In this document: piece after piece, positions 11,761 through 23,165 of the stretch | How the letters are laid out: every line of letters begins with the position of its first letter | Position numbering within the stretch: position 1 is the stretch's first letter | DNA from: Apoda limacodes | Lineage: Eukaryota; Arthropoda; Insecta; Lepidoptera; Limacodidae | Direction of reading: 5' to 3' | Length of the DNA: 64,000 nt | NCBI GenBank assembly: GCA_946406115.1 | Contig: OX291552.1 | Span: forward strand, 11,356,836 to 11,420,835 | The notes under the pieces: model-generated | What the model saw: the letters and a program-made list of their open reading frames with translations, nothing else | Database searches by the model: none | Told to the model about the DNA's origin: nothing | Position numbers and translations under genes: made by a program

Positions 11761-11992
11761 GTAACCAGCTTCAAAACGATGCACTAAAAAAGTAATAGTT
11801 ATTTGTCATGCAATGTTTGAAAGTTACTTTTTGTCGTGAGTGCCTATATTGAATACCGAGCAAGCAAAGGAATCAAAGATCAAACCCACGAGCAAAGCGA
11901 GGAAAAAGAATAAGCAAACGAAACCCAAAAAAAATCCAGCCGTGCGAAACACACAATTTTTATTTATCTCAATACACGAGGAAAATATATAC

Positions 11993-11996
<4 letters not shown>

Positions 11997-12031
<35 letters not shown>

Positions 12032-12115
12032 TATACCACTAAGGTGGCAAACAAGCTTACGGCCCGCCTGATGGTAAGCGGTCACCGTAGCCTACAAGAT
12101 ACAAGAAAAACAATA
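11997..12115 (-). mobile_element. 3' tail of a LINE with poly(A)
   Basis: On the minus strand the sequence runs ACCGCTTACCATCAGGCGG ... TTTGCCACCTTAGTGGTA and ends in a 32-base A run (plus-strand T run 11997-12028), as expected for a retrotransposed 3' end. The same tail follows a recognisable LINE C-terminus at 23990-24240. Confidence 0.65.
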
Positions 12116-12299
12116 ATTACTGTTTAATTATTTTAGAATGGAACAAGTTTACTTATTTAAATAGTTTAATTAATTATTGATAACATGATAACAACATAAT
12201 AATTCTCTTAAATATGTTGAGTACCTTTTGTAAGTCTGCATGTAGTCAACAAATCGCACGCTCAGAGGTGATTTTATACGACAAAGTGAACCTTGCCGA

Positions 12300-12400
12300 G
12301 CCAGTAAAATGAAAATATAATTACTTATTTCTAAAAATCTGTTTTGAATTACAGTTTGAAGTGCGTGTTATGCAAGTGAAGTGTAAACTGTTAGGTACAT
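12300..12400 (+). repeat. Fragment of the GACTTCAAAAAAGGAGG family hairpin
   Basis: TAATTACTTATTTCTAAAAA, GAATTACAGTTTGAAG and GCAAGTGAAGTG match the hairpin half of the family. Confidence 0.5.
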
Positions 12401-12453
12401 ATTTTTTTTCTTTCTAAACAAATTTAATAAAGGAATCTATACAAATGTAAAAT

Positions 12454-12715
12454 ATCGGCCAAGTGCGAGTCGAACCCGAAGGGTTCCATACCATTATCTA
12501 CAAAAATGTTTTTTGTATGGGAGCCCCCTTGAATATTTATTTTATTTTAGTATTTGTTGTTATAGCGGCGACAGAAATATATCTTCTGTGAAAATTTCAA
12601 CTGTCTGACTATCACGGTTCATGATATACAGCCTGATGACAGACGGACGGACGGACGGACAGCGGAGTCTTAGTAATAGGGTTCTGCTAATTACCCTTTG
12701 GGTACGGAACCCTAA
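12454..12715 (+). mobile_element. Full-length GGCCAAGTGCGAGTCGG-family element
   Basis: Starts ATCGGCCAAGTGCGAGTCG and ends GGGTACGGAACCCTAA, with AAGGGTTCCATACC, a TGTATGGGAGCCCCCTT segment, GTTATAGCGGC, ACTATCACGGTTCATG and a GACGGACGGACGGACGGAC run in between. This ~260-bp non-coding element is one of the commonest repeats in this window, with fragments at 7477, 19015, 34787, 39546, 39805, 40873, 42007, 51993, 56206, 57203, 61989, 62352. I know it as a lepidopteran repeat but not its transposition class. Confidence 0.75.
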
Positions 12716-12719
12716 GAAT

Positions 12720-13960
12720 CACCTATTATTGCTTAGTTTTAAATAGGTTACAAGGTTCACACTGACCTATATATACTATCGTATTGAATTATATATGTAC
12801 CTATTAACATAATTAAAGTCAATGAACAGGTATCGAATTTAATAAAATGACAAAAGAGATATCAGCTGATAAATGATTTATAGTGAACGCACGTAAGAAT
12901 ATACAGAAAAGAAAGGTCAAAGCTCTGCAGCCAGGCAAGAGGAAAAATGGTAGTTTTTTTTTACAATTCCACTTAATATTTTTTTTGTTTGGAAACACCA
13001 GTAATGTTATTGTAGATATGTAAACAGATAATTTGTTTTGTTAGATTTAAATAACTGTGCCAATGATTAAGTTCAAAGTTTTGTTAATGTCTTTGAACTA
13101 GTGCATCCATCTGCAAATGGAAAAAAAAAACGAAAAAAAGTACTACCTATATTAAATAGACGTATAAATTAAGGCGTATTATGTAGATTTTTTTCAAACG
13201 CAAATGTTTAGGGTCTTTCGATCGGAATAATTGATACGTTTCATTGCACGGGCATAAACAATGATAGTCTTCCACTCGCAGAAATGATTGTTATAAATAC
13301 CTATTTATGCTAATATATGAAGAGATAGATTGGTTTTTTTAGTTCGTTTATACTGTGGAGGGTAATCTTAGAAGACTCTGCACATAGTTAAAAAAATCTT
13401 TCGATATTTAAAAGGCACATTACTCCAGATGAACAAAGACTATTTATTATGTGTATAAGGGAAAGGGAATACAGTGAAACAAAGTTTCTACTCCTATGCA
13501 AGATAACCCAGAAAAGGTAGTAAAAAATGAAAGGTTATCATTAAATCTTGCCATGGAAATAGCAAAGAGTTATTTTGAAATAGAAATTTCAAAACGTCCT
13601 TGATTTTTAGATAAAAATCTCCTCAAATGACCTTTGATCTACCGCAGCTTAACAAAAATTATAAAGGTGATCTTAAAGATTAAGCCTTTCACCTGTTAGT
13701 AATAATATATCTCATAAAGATAATATCATCACAATCATAAGAAACTGGCCAAGTGTATGTCATAAACGTATAAAGTAAGAGTTTCGTAGAAGGAGAACTA
13801 TTTCCTTAATCACTTATAAACCTGCTTCGTAAACCTATTTTGTTTAAAACCATTTTACAAATATCTGTTATTGTAATTTTTTTTTTGATTTCAATACTCA
13901 TAGTATGAAACTAAAATGGATATGGACACAAGTTTTTCAAGCTTGGAAACAATAAGGACG
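12720..13960. other. Unassigned AT-rich sequence
   Basis: No supported gene or named repeat. Confidence 0.45.
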
Positions 13961-14129
13961 CAAAGTATGCACCCGAGAAAGAAGCATTGCATTTTTCAAG
14001 ACTTAAATATAGTAAAGCAACTCACCTAATGGGATGGACGAAACAAAACTATTTCCAAGTTCAAGTTATGGACAACCACCATTAAAAATTATAAATCTTC
14101 GTACGAAAATACATAATGGCGGACATGAA

Positions 14130-14175
14130 GAAATTATAAGGGTTCCGTTTTTTCATTTGGTTAAGGAACCCTAAG
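14130..14175 (+). repeat. Fragment of the GGTTCCGTTTTTTCATTTGG family
   Basis: AAGGGTTCCGTTTTTTCATT, then GGAACCCTAAG, matches the right end of the element at 40423-40871. Confidence 0.5.
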
Positions 14176-14864
14176 CAATACAAAGCGCTAAAAATATGTA
14201 AGATTCAAGAGTATTGATGACTGTGTTTATAAATCCTAAATCTAAAGACCCCGGTCAGTCAGTGGAAGGTTTAAAAAAAAAAAAAAAATGACTATCAGCG
14301 AACGTAAAAAAATAAGCGCAAATCGACCGTGGGGATATCACGATGATCAGCGTGACAAAGGTCATAGCGGTGTTGCCAAAAAACGTGAAAATAAAATAAT
14401 CAAACGGCAAGGTTAACACAAAATAAATGCTTTACCACCACAAACGTGTCAATGTTTGAACGGCCTCAAATGATCGTTTTACAAGACATTATGTGCTGTC
14501 TTACAAGTAGTACGGTTTTTATGTACTTAGATAAAAATTCCTGAAACTGTTATGCTGTCATTATCTGTGGGAATTTGTCTAGCAGATTCAGAAAAAATTA
14601 CATGTTTACATTATATTTGCATATGGAAAACACATTGCAGTAAAACCTTCTTAGAAGTGTATCAAAAATATACAAAAAAACATTAGTACATATATACAAC
14701 GAAAAACAAAACTTTCCTATTTGATTTTGGTCGAACAAATAACAACATACTTACGCAATTAAAAACGAAGAACTGGAAATACTTTCAATATTGTAACTCG
14801 ATGTAAATAATTCTAATTAAAAAAAAAAACAAAACCAATTAAACAAATTAGATACCAATAAGGT

Positions 14865-14920
14865 GAGATGACCACGGTGACAAGTATCGGCCCGCCTGAT
14901 ATGAAGCGGCCATCGAAGAG
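14865..14920 (-). repeat. Partial LINE 3' tail
   Basis: TAAGGTGAGATGACCACGGT and CGGCCCGCCTGATATGAAGC are a diverged piece of the tail seen at 12030-12110. Confidence 0.4.
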
Positions 14921-14938
14921 TATAGACAACAAATTTAA

Positions 14939-15150
14939 TCACTTCTTTATTGAATGACTTTCACTGTAGTCTCTAAAAAAACCTCCGCATAGAGCTTTCT
15001 CAGGTGAAATCCCTGCCGATGGCGAACGGTGTGATGGTAAAATGTAGCCGTGAGCATCATTTTGAACGAGTCCAGAACAGTCAGAACACAGCCCATTATA
15101 TAAGCGTGGTAGAATCCACACAGGCGAGGCAAACTCTATCTCTATTTTTA
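14939..15150 (-). pseudogene. LINE ORF2 C-terminal fragment
   Basis: On the minus strand one frame gives a FYH-Y-MG-C segment and then TATFYHHTVRHRQGFHL, which matches the C-terminal region of CR1/Jockey-type non-LTR proteins (compare FYRLYNGMCSEE and TATFYHRTSRHRQG at 34228-34355). Frames shift between the parts, so it is decayed. Confidence 0.6.
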
Positions 15151-15753
15151 GTGAGCGGTTTTTATTCCGCAAAAAAATGTGATGTATGAAACACAATAGA
15201 AGTGTTGATTTTTTAACGACACGGAATTTAAAAACGTACTTGCCACATTTATTGCGCGGATCAAAAAGTGCGTCTGAAATGTGGCGTATGGAATTATATC
15301 AAAGCGTTCGTACTGCTGAAGTTGCTAAACGAAGTCGAAAAAAGGCCTGAATTATATGAGAATTTTTTTAAAGAATATTACAAAGCTGTTTTTATATATC
15401 GTTGGTCTGTAAAAGGATGCACTCAGTATCGATTCGCATATTTCCACGGTGGCATTTGTTTTTCGATTACAAAAGATGAGAAATGTTGGAAATCCATATC
15501 GAAATGAGTAAAATTTCCGCTTCTAAAATTCAGCAGTACGAAGCGCGGAATACTGAAACGCAGGTCAAAACTCAGCCCTCATAAAACCGCAGTGCGGAAG
15601 CGCACTAAAGCAAGACACGGCTTGTGAGTGATAAATTGTCGACAATTCTCTCAGTTCATCAGTGCTTCATGTGAGGTCGGACTTGCGACTTTGTTTTGAA
15701 CAAAATCGGTTCTCAGTTCTGCTTTTTAGATATCTGCAATAATTCTTATCCTT

Positions 15754-15795
15754 CGGTATCAACATGGTGGCTCTCTATGCTACTTTAATTGCGTA
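15754..15795 (+). CDS. Possible short first exon with strong splice donor
   Basis: TATCAACATGGTGGCTCTCT has a good insect start context (start ATG at 15764); the frame gives MVALYATLIA, a hydrophobic signal-peptide-like start, and then meets GTAAGT, a perfect splice donor. A possible partner exon follows at 16125-16279 after an acceptor GAAAG|G, keeping frame and giving a small basic peptide of about 56 residues ending LEEDIF. A better-looking acceptor 11 bases upstream (CTACAG) would break the frame early. Signal, donor and frame are seen; the gene itself is inference. Confidence 0.2.
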
Positions 15796-16090
15796 AGTTC
15801 AGTTAAAACTTGGCCTTTTTTCATAAAACTTGCATTTTGAATCCATCCAAGAATGATCCACCTCTTTGTTTTAACCTATGAAAAGGTTGACTTAACGCAT
15901 ATTTATTCTATTTGTATTAAGTACGGTGCTTGTATTTGTTTGTCTACGTATTTACATGTGAACAAGTAATTCAAAAGTGTGTTTTTATTATATTCAAACT
16001 GTTTTCTAAATAACAAATTAACAATAAGAACAATATGGACTCGTTACTTGTGGCACAGACTATATATAATACTATACTAGTGTACAATAT

Positions 16091-16279
16091 TTGTGGCTTG
16101 TAACCTTACCATTCGTTCTACAGGTTATTGAAAGGTTCACCTGGAAGTATTTGAAAAGAACTATAAAAGATTTGCAACAGAGTTTCTTGCAGGCTCTTCT
16201 CGGTAGTAAAATCATTCCGAAAGTTTATAAAATTTTAAGGGCTGTTAAAAAAAGTCAACTTGAAGAAGACATATTTTGA
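16091..16279 (+). other. 62-codon frame behind a splice-acceptor-like site
   Basis: TTCGTTCTACAG precedes VIERFTWKYL; the rest is Lys-rich and helical in character and ends at TGA (16279). It could be an exon linked to 15754-15795, or chance. No family recognised. Confidence 0.2.
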
Positions 16280-16534
16280 GATTGAGTTTCTACATCTAAG
16301 TTTGTTGATGACTTTATATGATTACTCTGCTAGTTCCAACTGTTAAGGTGATGGCATACCCAAACGATTTAAGTTTGTAAAAATTTGATTATTTTGTTAC
16401 AGTCCAGAGTACAATTTTTGACGTAAAAAAAATATATGTTACAGTTCAAATCTTAATTAAGTGTCAAATGTCACTTCTGTCAAAAAATTACTAGTTTACG
16501 ATCAATATTTTATGAGATCTCTCTCTAAAAGAAA

Positions 16535-16990
16535 AATCTCATACCTTTAAACGAGCAATTCCTGTATATATGTATATCTTTATATATAAAAATTACGTGT
16601 CACGTTGTTTGTCCGCGATGGACTCCTAAACTACTGAAGCGAAAAAACGGCAGCGAAACAACGTTCGCCGGGACCGCTAGTATACCTATATTATCTGAAT
16701 CTCGGAAACGGCTCTAACGATTTTCATGAAATTTAGTTGGCAGGGGGTTATGGAGGCGATAAATCAATCTAGCTAGCTTTCAGTTTTAGAAACCGTCGTT
16801 TCATCCATGTCTTCAGGCAATGCCTAACTGAAAATATGACGCTTCCTGACGTCTATTGACAAGTAGTAATACTATTATTTTTACCACTTGACAACAGATC
16901 GCGTTGTTAAGCAACACTAAAGCTACCTGACAATAGATGGCGTTGTTCCAGGTACTAATAGTTTAATATATAAGATAGGTGGGGAAAGCA
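16535..16990 (+). mobile_element. AAACGAGCAATTC-family repeat, interrupted by a Helitron
   Basis: Begins ACCTTTAAACGAGCAATTCC, continues with an AT microsatellite, then CTGAATCTCGGAAACGGCTC and GATTTTCATGAAATTTAG, and ends with direct repeats of CTA(C)CTGACAATAGATGGCG and GTTGTTAAGCAACACT. Other copies: 22158-22445 (minus), 27774-28440 (minus, split), 53465-53810 (plus). The family is common in Lepidoptera; its class is unknown to me. Confidence 0.7.
16577..16680 (+). mobile_element. 104-bp Helitron derivative
   Basis: Starts TC after an A (TCTTTATATATAAAAATTAC) and ends CGGGACCGCTAG followed by T, so both ends obey the A|TC...CTAG|T rule. It sits in the AT tract of the surrounding AAACGAGCAATTC element: the 53465 copy has the tract without the insert. 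Only ends remain, no coding sequence. Confidence 0.7.
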
Positions 16991-17409
16991 TTGGGAAAGA
17001 GCAGCGTTACTCTTTCATGAAATAGTAACGCTCGATTTCACTACACATATTTTCTCATAGCACGGGCCTTATATCGATTCTTAAGAAAACTATAGCCTTA
17101 AAAAGAATTAGTGTTGTTTTTCTGTTAGTTGGACATAACAATGTCCATTAACAAAACGAATATTTTTTTTTTTATGTTTCCTCAATTGTGTTAAAAAAAA
17201 ACAGTAGCAAGTACCGCATGAGCGACTTCTGTTGAAAATATTTTTTGCATCTTTAAAAAAATCAGATTTTTAGCGATAATAAACAAACAGCTGGACCGAT
17301 TTTGCTCAAACACTTTTTAGATCTAAGTCATGACATGGCGTATCGATTGATATGGACCCAAGACAAATTTGTCCATTGGTTCTTGAGATATCGAGAAGCA
17401 AAAAAAGCT

Positions 17410-17515
17410 AACCTGCATACATACATCACTCTAAAAATGAAGGCAAACGATTCTTCTGGTCTCAAAACGTAAATTTAGCGATTTCGATTTCCGGACCTAT
17501 CATAATAACTTTCCT
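17410..17515 (+). repeat. Dispersed repeat, inverse of 5425-5505
   Basis: Contains GGCAAACGATTCTTCTGGTC and TAAATTTAGCGATTTCG. Family unknown. Confidence 0.45.
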
Positions 17516-17574
17516 CAATAGAAGTTAATAAAACATAATACGCTTTAAGCTTGTAATCTTCTGACAATGCAATT

Positions 17575-17665
17575 CTTAAAACTTCGCGTACACTAAATTC
17601 GGCTACCGGCGAATCCTGCGGCAACTCCTTGAATCTAGCTGCAGCTGTAGTTTGGCCATGTGGAA
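17575..17665 (+). repeat. Fragment of the CTAGCTTTTGCC/GGCTCCGCCCG family
   Basis: TACACTAAATTCGGCTACCG and GGCAACTCCTTGAA correspond to the 5' part of the fuller copy at 32730. Confidence 0.4.
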
Positions 17666-18208
17666 TTCGGTTATAGGTAGGTTAATGACGTGGAAGGCAT
17701 AAAAATCCTATTAATTTATAATAACATTTTGGAAACCCTATATATGACCGAGCGAGCCTAGCGACTGATATCTTATTTATTATTATCTTACGGAGTTATT
17801 ACATTTTTGTTATTATATCTGCTTACCTTATAGTTTTTGTCCTTCTTGCACCCCATAACTCCGTAACCCCTTGCCCGGTCCTGCTTATATTTTTTTGCTT
17901 TTGGCCTCAAATTCGCGTGTACCAAAATTCAGGAAGACCGAAGTGACGGTACTCAATTTATCATTGAACTAGAGCTCCCCCGCTTCGCTCGCTCGTTAAA
18001 TAATAATGCAATTTTCCTTATTCCTATGCCAATCAAAAATTGCAATACAAATGAAGGAAAACCACAGTAAAACTCATCGATTGCTTCGCTTGAGTAGGTA
18101 TATTTTGGGCTAGCTAAGTAGAATAATGGTCCTAGATTTTGACTCTGTTAATAGCACCTGCAGGTGACAAGAGCGAGTGTTATGTGATAAGTTATCACTG
18201 TCAAATGT

Positions 18209-18231
18209 GTTACTTATCACTGATAAGTAAC
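18209..18231. repeat. Short palindrome
   Basis: GTTACTTATC-ACT-GATAAGTAAC: 10-bp perfect stem, 3-nt loop. Confidence 0.85.
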
Positions 18232-18284
18232 ATATTTATAACAAAATTTTTCATTAGCTTTCATTAGACTCTGGTTATCGTTTA

Positions 18285-18530
18285 AGATCAGAGTACTTGT
18301 CATGACAAATCCAACAAGCCCAAACTAAATGAAGCTTCGTTATGTTGCAGAGATCCTATAGCCACCTTCTCATTAGACCAGTTCTAGGACAATATTATAT
18401 ATTGCATTGTTATGTTGTGTTTGCAAGATCTCAACTCAATCTTATACCGGAAGTGGGTAAACTTTAAGTTTAACAAGATTTAATTATTGTCCATAATATA
18501 CACGATAGTTGAAACTAAATAAAAGCGGAC
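18285..18530 (+). repeat. Dispersed repeat with TACTTGTCATGACAAATCC
   Basis: The same order of words (AAGCCCAAACT, CGTTATGTTGCAGAG, then GCAAGATCTCAACTCAAT and AGTTGAAACTAAATAAA) is found at 49418-49775, and reverse-complemented at 55500-55870. Non-coding; family not identified. Confidence 0.6.
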
Positions 18531-19014
18531 ACGTCCCGAAATTATGGCTATTGTTTTTATTATTAGTCTCTGTCGGTTTGCGACTGGTCAACAGATCATA
18601 AGAAAGTTTGTTTGTGATTAGGGATGGCATTATGGTGGAGTTGTCATTCTGCACCTCCCAATTACACCATGTGCTTTCTGTTCAAACTTCTGACCATGGT
18701 TGACACGTCTAGCAACTCGGCGATGAGCGGGTTTGGATGTCCCATGTGGATAAGCACCCTTTGTTGAGTTTTTTGTGCAGATCATTTTCTGATGCAACTG
18801 TCGACATTTCCTACCTTCTACACCTACTCGCAATTTTTCGTAGACCAAGGAGCTTTACAAATTGTAGTTAATATGCTTTTCTGCACTTGCTGGAGGCGTT
18901 GCTAGCGGACGAGGTTCTGCTCTTTTTGTTGCTGCCACATGCCCGTGCTATAACTTCCTTTTCGTTTAGAGTTATTTCGGAGCCTAAAACCCTAAAACAC
19001 TGAATAAAATCAAT

Positions 19015-19112
19015 ATTTAAGGGGGCTCCCATACAACAAACGTGGTTATGCCGTTTTTATAGATAGTGGTACGGAACCCTTCGTGCGCCAGTCCGACTCG
19101 CAGTTGGCCGGT
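19015..19112 (-). repeat. Truncated GGCCAAGTGCGAGTCGG-family copy
   Basis: TTAAGGGGGCTCCCATACAA ... GGTACGGAACCCTTCGTG ... CCGACTCGCAGTTGGCCGG is the left third of the element in reverse orientation. The 110-codon frame 19066-19398 starts inside it and is not supported as a gene. Confidence 0.7.
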
Positions 19113-19399
19113 TTTTTTAAATTTCACTGCTCAGCTACTAAGGTGCTATCAAATGGAAAAAGATATTTTCAAATGCGAACTGGTAGTTTCAGAGATAGTG
19201 CATCCACTAGTACAGATTAAATCTAGGGACACCTTATTAAATCTCTTTCAGTGGGTAGGTAATTTGGTAGTTACTCTGGTGAGTATAAGAAGAAAAATTA
19301 TGATAAGAAACCTCATAGTTTGGGCTTTAGTTGACATTTTTAGCGATCTATTTTCACGATGGTATTTGAAAGAATCCCATATGAGATGTTACCGGTAAT

Positions 19400-21560
19400 T
19401 TTATCTGTAAAGAATTATTGGCTTTTTTTATTGGCGGATATTTTTATGGTATTTATTACTAATGTAATTTAGTCCTTAGTGATAACATAACAAATTGAAA
19501 TATCATTAGATGCGATGGCAAAATTCAAAGCTATTTTAACATTATAATGAATTTTAGAAAACTATTTCGGTTGCAATATTAACATTTACCTAGATAAATT
19601 TGTTTAAGATTTATGCAAGAATATATAAAAATTAGGTTATTAACCTGATGTATATGTATTTATATAATATCGTTTAAATGTATTGATATCTATTTAAATA
19701 TGTAAATTAATGTCATTCTTACAGCATTAATCTGAGAACGCTGTCTAAATTTCAGTCATATGTATGTATAGGTATGCATTTATGTTTGTATGTGTATGTA
19801 TATTGATCCTTCTCCTTACATAAAACTTTAAAAAAATACCTTAAAAGATCTGTCTTCGGTCTTCGCATTGATACCATAATTTTACTGTTTTTACGAGATA
19901 TTTCATGTTTTTTAAATAACTTTTTAAAAAAGGAGAGGTTCTATATTTGATGTGTTGTTGTTTTTAAGGGTTTACCGATTTCTCTGTAACGGTTTAACTG
20001 ATTTGTATAATTTAAACGGTCTCTAAAAATAGGTGGTTCCACATACTACTAAAAATAAAAAAAATAAAATCATCGAGACAAGTATTTTGATTTTCTTGAA
20101 GTCAAATGCCAATAAAAATAGTCTTATCTATTTGTGCTACAATTTTTTTGTTTTCTTCAATGGTTTGCAGAAGAAAAATTTGATAGTTCAAGTATAAGAC
20201 TACTAGTATAATGTACACACAGTTTTAGGATTTTTTTTTTTCCTTTTTTTTTAACGTAGTTACCTGACTCAAAATCTATTTGCAATTCGGGTAAACAAAA
20301 ATGACCTTGACGCGCGTCTTTCGCTTTGTTAGTCTATGCAACATATATATAAATACGTATAATATTTCTCATCGTAAATTCGGAATTTTGTACATTTTAT
20401 ATTCAATCAGTGTCGTGATTTGAAAATCAGTTAAAGAATGTGACAATAAAGGTAATCATATAACTATTTTAATAATTTATGATTAAATTACCAGAAAAAG
20501 TGATCATTAAGTAAAATTAGGTTTACATGATTTGCAAATTGATTTTGAGTCCGGTTTAGGTAGGAATATTTACATAAATACTCTAATAATTTTATTTCTA
20601 AACGTTTAAAATAGAAGTGCATTGAATCCTATATCCTATTGAATGTATAAATGAATATAGTTTTTTTAAAAAAAAAAAACTTAGTACATATAAGTACTAG
20701 TTAAAGTTACAACTTACGTAGATCCTTTAAATCATTTTAGTTTGAACCAACTACAGTCAAGTGACAGACGGACTCGCGTACCGAGAGTTCCGAAGGTACC
20801 AAAGAGTTTGTTATTTGTGGCATCGCTGACGGTACCAAATAATACATACGTACTCAATTAGGTAATTTTTTTAATTAATAATTAAAGTTACTATTCAAAA
20901 GTGCTGTTTAAATGTCTATTTGAATAAAAAAGGTTTGAGTTTGATATTTATTTGCCAAATTTTTGCTATACGCAATTACGCAATCTTCTGTTTCTTACAA
21001 AATATTCGCTGTTTAAACTATTCATTTTTAGGAATGAAAATCTTTTAATGTAAAGTACGTCTGGCAACAATAAGTGAATCTTAAGAGTGTATAAATTAAT
21101 ATTACCGTTTTGACCGTAAAAAATAGCTGTTGATAAGAAAGTACAAACCTACACGTATGCATTAATAATTGCGTTGTTAATCTATTTGTAATAATATTAA
21201 ACATATGTGCATCGTTTACTGAAATGGAGATACACTGGAATTTGAAATTTAATTTTATTTACTTACATTTTTTTTAAATCCTATAAATTATGCTGAATAA
21301 CTGTAACATTACCTAATTTGCAGATATGTGAATGCAATTAAGATTCGGCAAAGATATAAAAATCATACACCCAATAAACAATAAAAAAATAAATATTAAC
21401 TTACATTAAGTGCAAAACTTTCCTCAGTTTTCTTCTATTCTGTGAATTGTTTAAGTCACACGGTATATTAAATAAAGTCCCTAACTACCTAATTTTATTT
21501 TATTTTAAAAATTACTAACTCTAAAATAACAAGCAAAAGTTTATAATTGAATAGTTTTAA
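19400..21560. other. Unassigned AT-rich sequence
   Basis: No supported gene. ATATATATAAATACG at 20343-20357 is TATA-box-like, with TCAGT at 20408 and a donor-like AAAG|GTAATC at 20449, but spacing is poor and I do not call a promoter. Confidence 0.4.
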
Positions 21561-21569
21561 AAATAAATC

Positions 21570-21765
21570 GAATTTGGCGCTCTAATTTGAGCGCGTTTCA
21601 CACTTCAGAGACACGCGAGTACCGTCTGACGCGATTTTACGGACTGTTTGATTCTTGTAGCTGGCCGAACATTTTCTGCTATCGCAGATAGGAACGCACT
21701 GGCTTAATCCGACCCATTAGCGGTGTTGTAAAACTACGATTATTGAACACTGACACAGGTAACTT
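21570..21765. other. GC-elevated island in AT-rich sequence
   Basis: The stretch with GAGCGCGTTTCACACTTCAG, GACACGCGAGTACCGTC and CGCAGATAGGAACGC is distinctly richer in GC than its flanks and ends GACACAG|GTAACT, a donor-like site. It could be a non-coding first exon or an old repeat. No reading frame. Confidence 0.25.
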
Positions 21766-22009
21766 TTTAATTTAGTCGAGTATGAGCTCTAATTTCACTT
21801 TCTAGCCAGAAGGCGTGACTACATCGTTTGTTGCTTGCTGCCGATAAAAACCGTACACAGAGTACGCAACTGATTATGTCAGTATGACATACAAAGTTCA
21901 AAGAACGATTCGAGTTCACTTCTCGTAATTAGGCATTAATTAAACGTGTTTATTGTTGCATCTGTAGGGTTGCCAGCTTTTAGTTGTTGGTTATTTCGTA
22001 AATTATTGC

Positions 22010-22140
22010 TATAACTACTAGTTTTTACTAGTTCTATGTCCTTGCAAATTTCATCCTAATCAGTACAGTTGTTTAAGCGTGAAGAGGTAACAGTCAGACA
22101 GAGTTACTTTCGAAGTTATAATATAAGTATTGATATGGAT
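22010..22140 (+). repeat. 3' part of the GGCTCCGCCCG...TAATATTAGTAGG family
   Basis: AAATTTCATCCTAATCAGTA, GTTTAAGCGTGAAGAGGTAA, CAGTCAGACAGAGTTAC and TATAATATAAGTATTGATAT match the 3' part of the copy at 35965-36260. Confidence 0.5.
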
Positions 22141-22157
22141 TCATTTTACTTATAGTA

Positions 22158-22445
22158 CTAGGAGACCGAGCTTTGCTCGTTTTTTTTTAATAACGCCATC
22201 TATTGTCAAGTAGCTTTAGTGTTGCTTAATAACGCCATCTATTGTCAAGTGGTTAAAAGTAATAGTATTAATACTCGCCAACGACGACGAATAAAACGAC
22301 GTTTTCTAATCATTAAACCTAGCTAGATGATTTATCGCCCCCAAAACACCCTGCATACTAAATTTCATGAAAATCGTTGAAGCCATTTCCGAGATTCATA
22401 TTATATATACATATATACAAGAATTGCTCATTTAAAGGTATATTA
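22158..22445 (-). mobile_element. AAACGAGCAATTC-family repeat
   Basis: Reverse orientation: CTAGGAGACCGAGCTTTGCT, a T run, two TAACGCCATCTATTGTCAAG units, AACGACGTTTTCTAA, and at the right AAGAATTGCTCATTTAAAGG. This is an uninterrupted copy and serves as the reference for the split one at 27774-28440. Confidence 0.7.
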
Positions 22446-22994
22446 GATAGGTCAATATGATACCTATAGTATCTCGGTTAGCGTAACTAACCACCTAATT
22501 TATTGAGTTTTTTTAGTTAAAAATATTTTTTTGCGTTTTTTTTTTTGTAAAAAAAAATTTTTATAGTGTATGCCGTTCAGCTTCAGCATAATTTATATTT
22601 TTTTCGATATAAATTGTATTTTCAGAAAATATAAGAAAAAAAAAATCAATTGCAATTTCAATTCAATTTCAGTTTTGATTCAAGTTATGTTAAAAATAAT
22701 TATTTTATCTCTTTTAGAAAAAAGCGTGACTGAAAGAGTTAATACCTAAGTTGATATTTTATCGAGAATGACTCATTGCAGTCAATTCGACTGTGTTTCC
22801 GATGGAAATATCCTTCTCTTATCCAATTAAAGGAAATGAACTAGTTTTTTAAGTGGAAAAAAACATTAGTCAAGTGCGAGTTGGACTCTCACTCATATGT
22901 TTTTTCATAGGAAATTCAAGTTTTTTTTACTCTTACAGTATTAATACATTGAAAAACTTCGGTTAAATAAAGAATTTATGCACAAGTATTATCT

Positions 22995-23165
22995 TATCAG
23001 CTCATATTGGGCTGCTACTGGACATAAGCCTTCTCTATGGCACGCCATGTCTCCCGGTCCTCTGCCTTCCGCATCCAGCCACCACCAGCCAACCTTTTAA
23101 AACTTCGGTCTACCTGGCTGGAGGGCGTCCCACACTTCGGCTTCCCTTACGCCAGTGGTGCCAAT
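22995..23165 (-). pseudogene. RTE-type LINE C-terminal fragment
   Basis: The reverse complement carries the region encoding a GKRSVGRPPARW / KVAGxxWMRKAED / W-x-x-M-x-x-x-Y-x-x-Q-W type C-terminus (DNA words GCCATAGAGAAGGCTTATGT, GGCTGGTGGTGGCTGGATGC). A plus-oriented relative is at 37680-37855. Frame is not intact. Confidence 0.55.

Noticed and set aside
11824..12127. Frames with poly-Lys / poly-Phe runs
   Set aside because: Caused by the 32-base T run, which is a LINE poly(A) tail.
15268..15507. 79-codon frame with faint similarity to a MADF-type segment (EVEKRPELYENF)
   Set aside because: The resemblance covers under 20 residues, lacks the tryptophan pattern of MADF, and the frame lies between LINE remnants.
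19066..19398. 110-codon frame as a gene
   Set aside because: Begins in a GGCCAAGTGCGAGTCGG repeat; no recognisable domain or splice context.
20343..20460. TATA box with downstream initiator and donor
   Set aside because: TATA-like strings are expected by chance at this AT content, and the TCAGT lies about 60 bp away rather than ~30.
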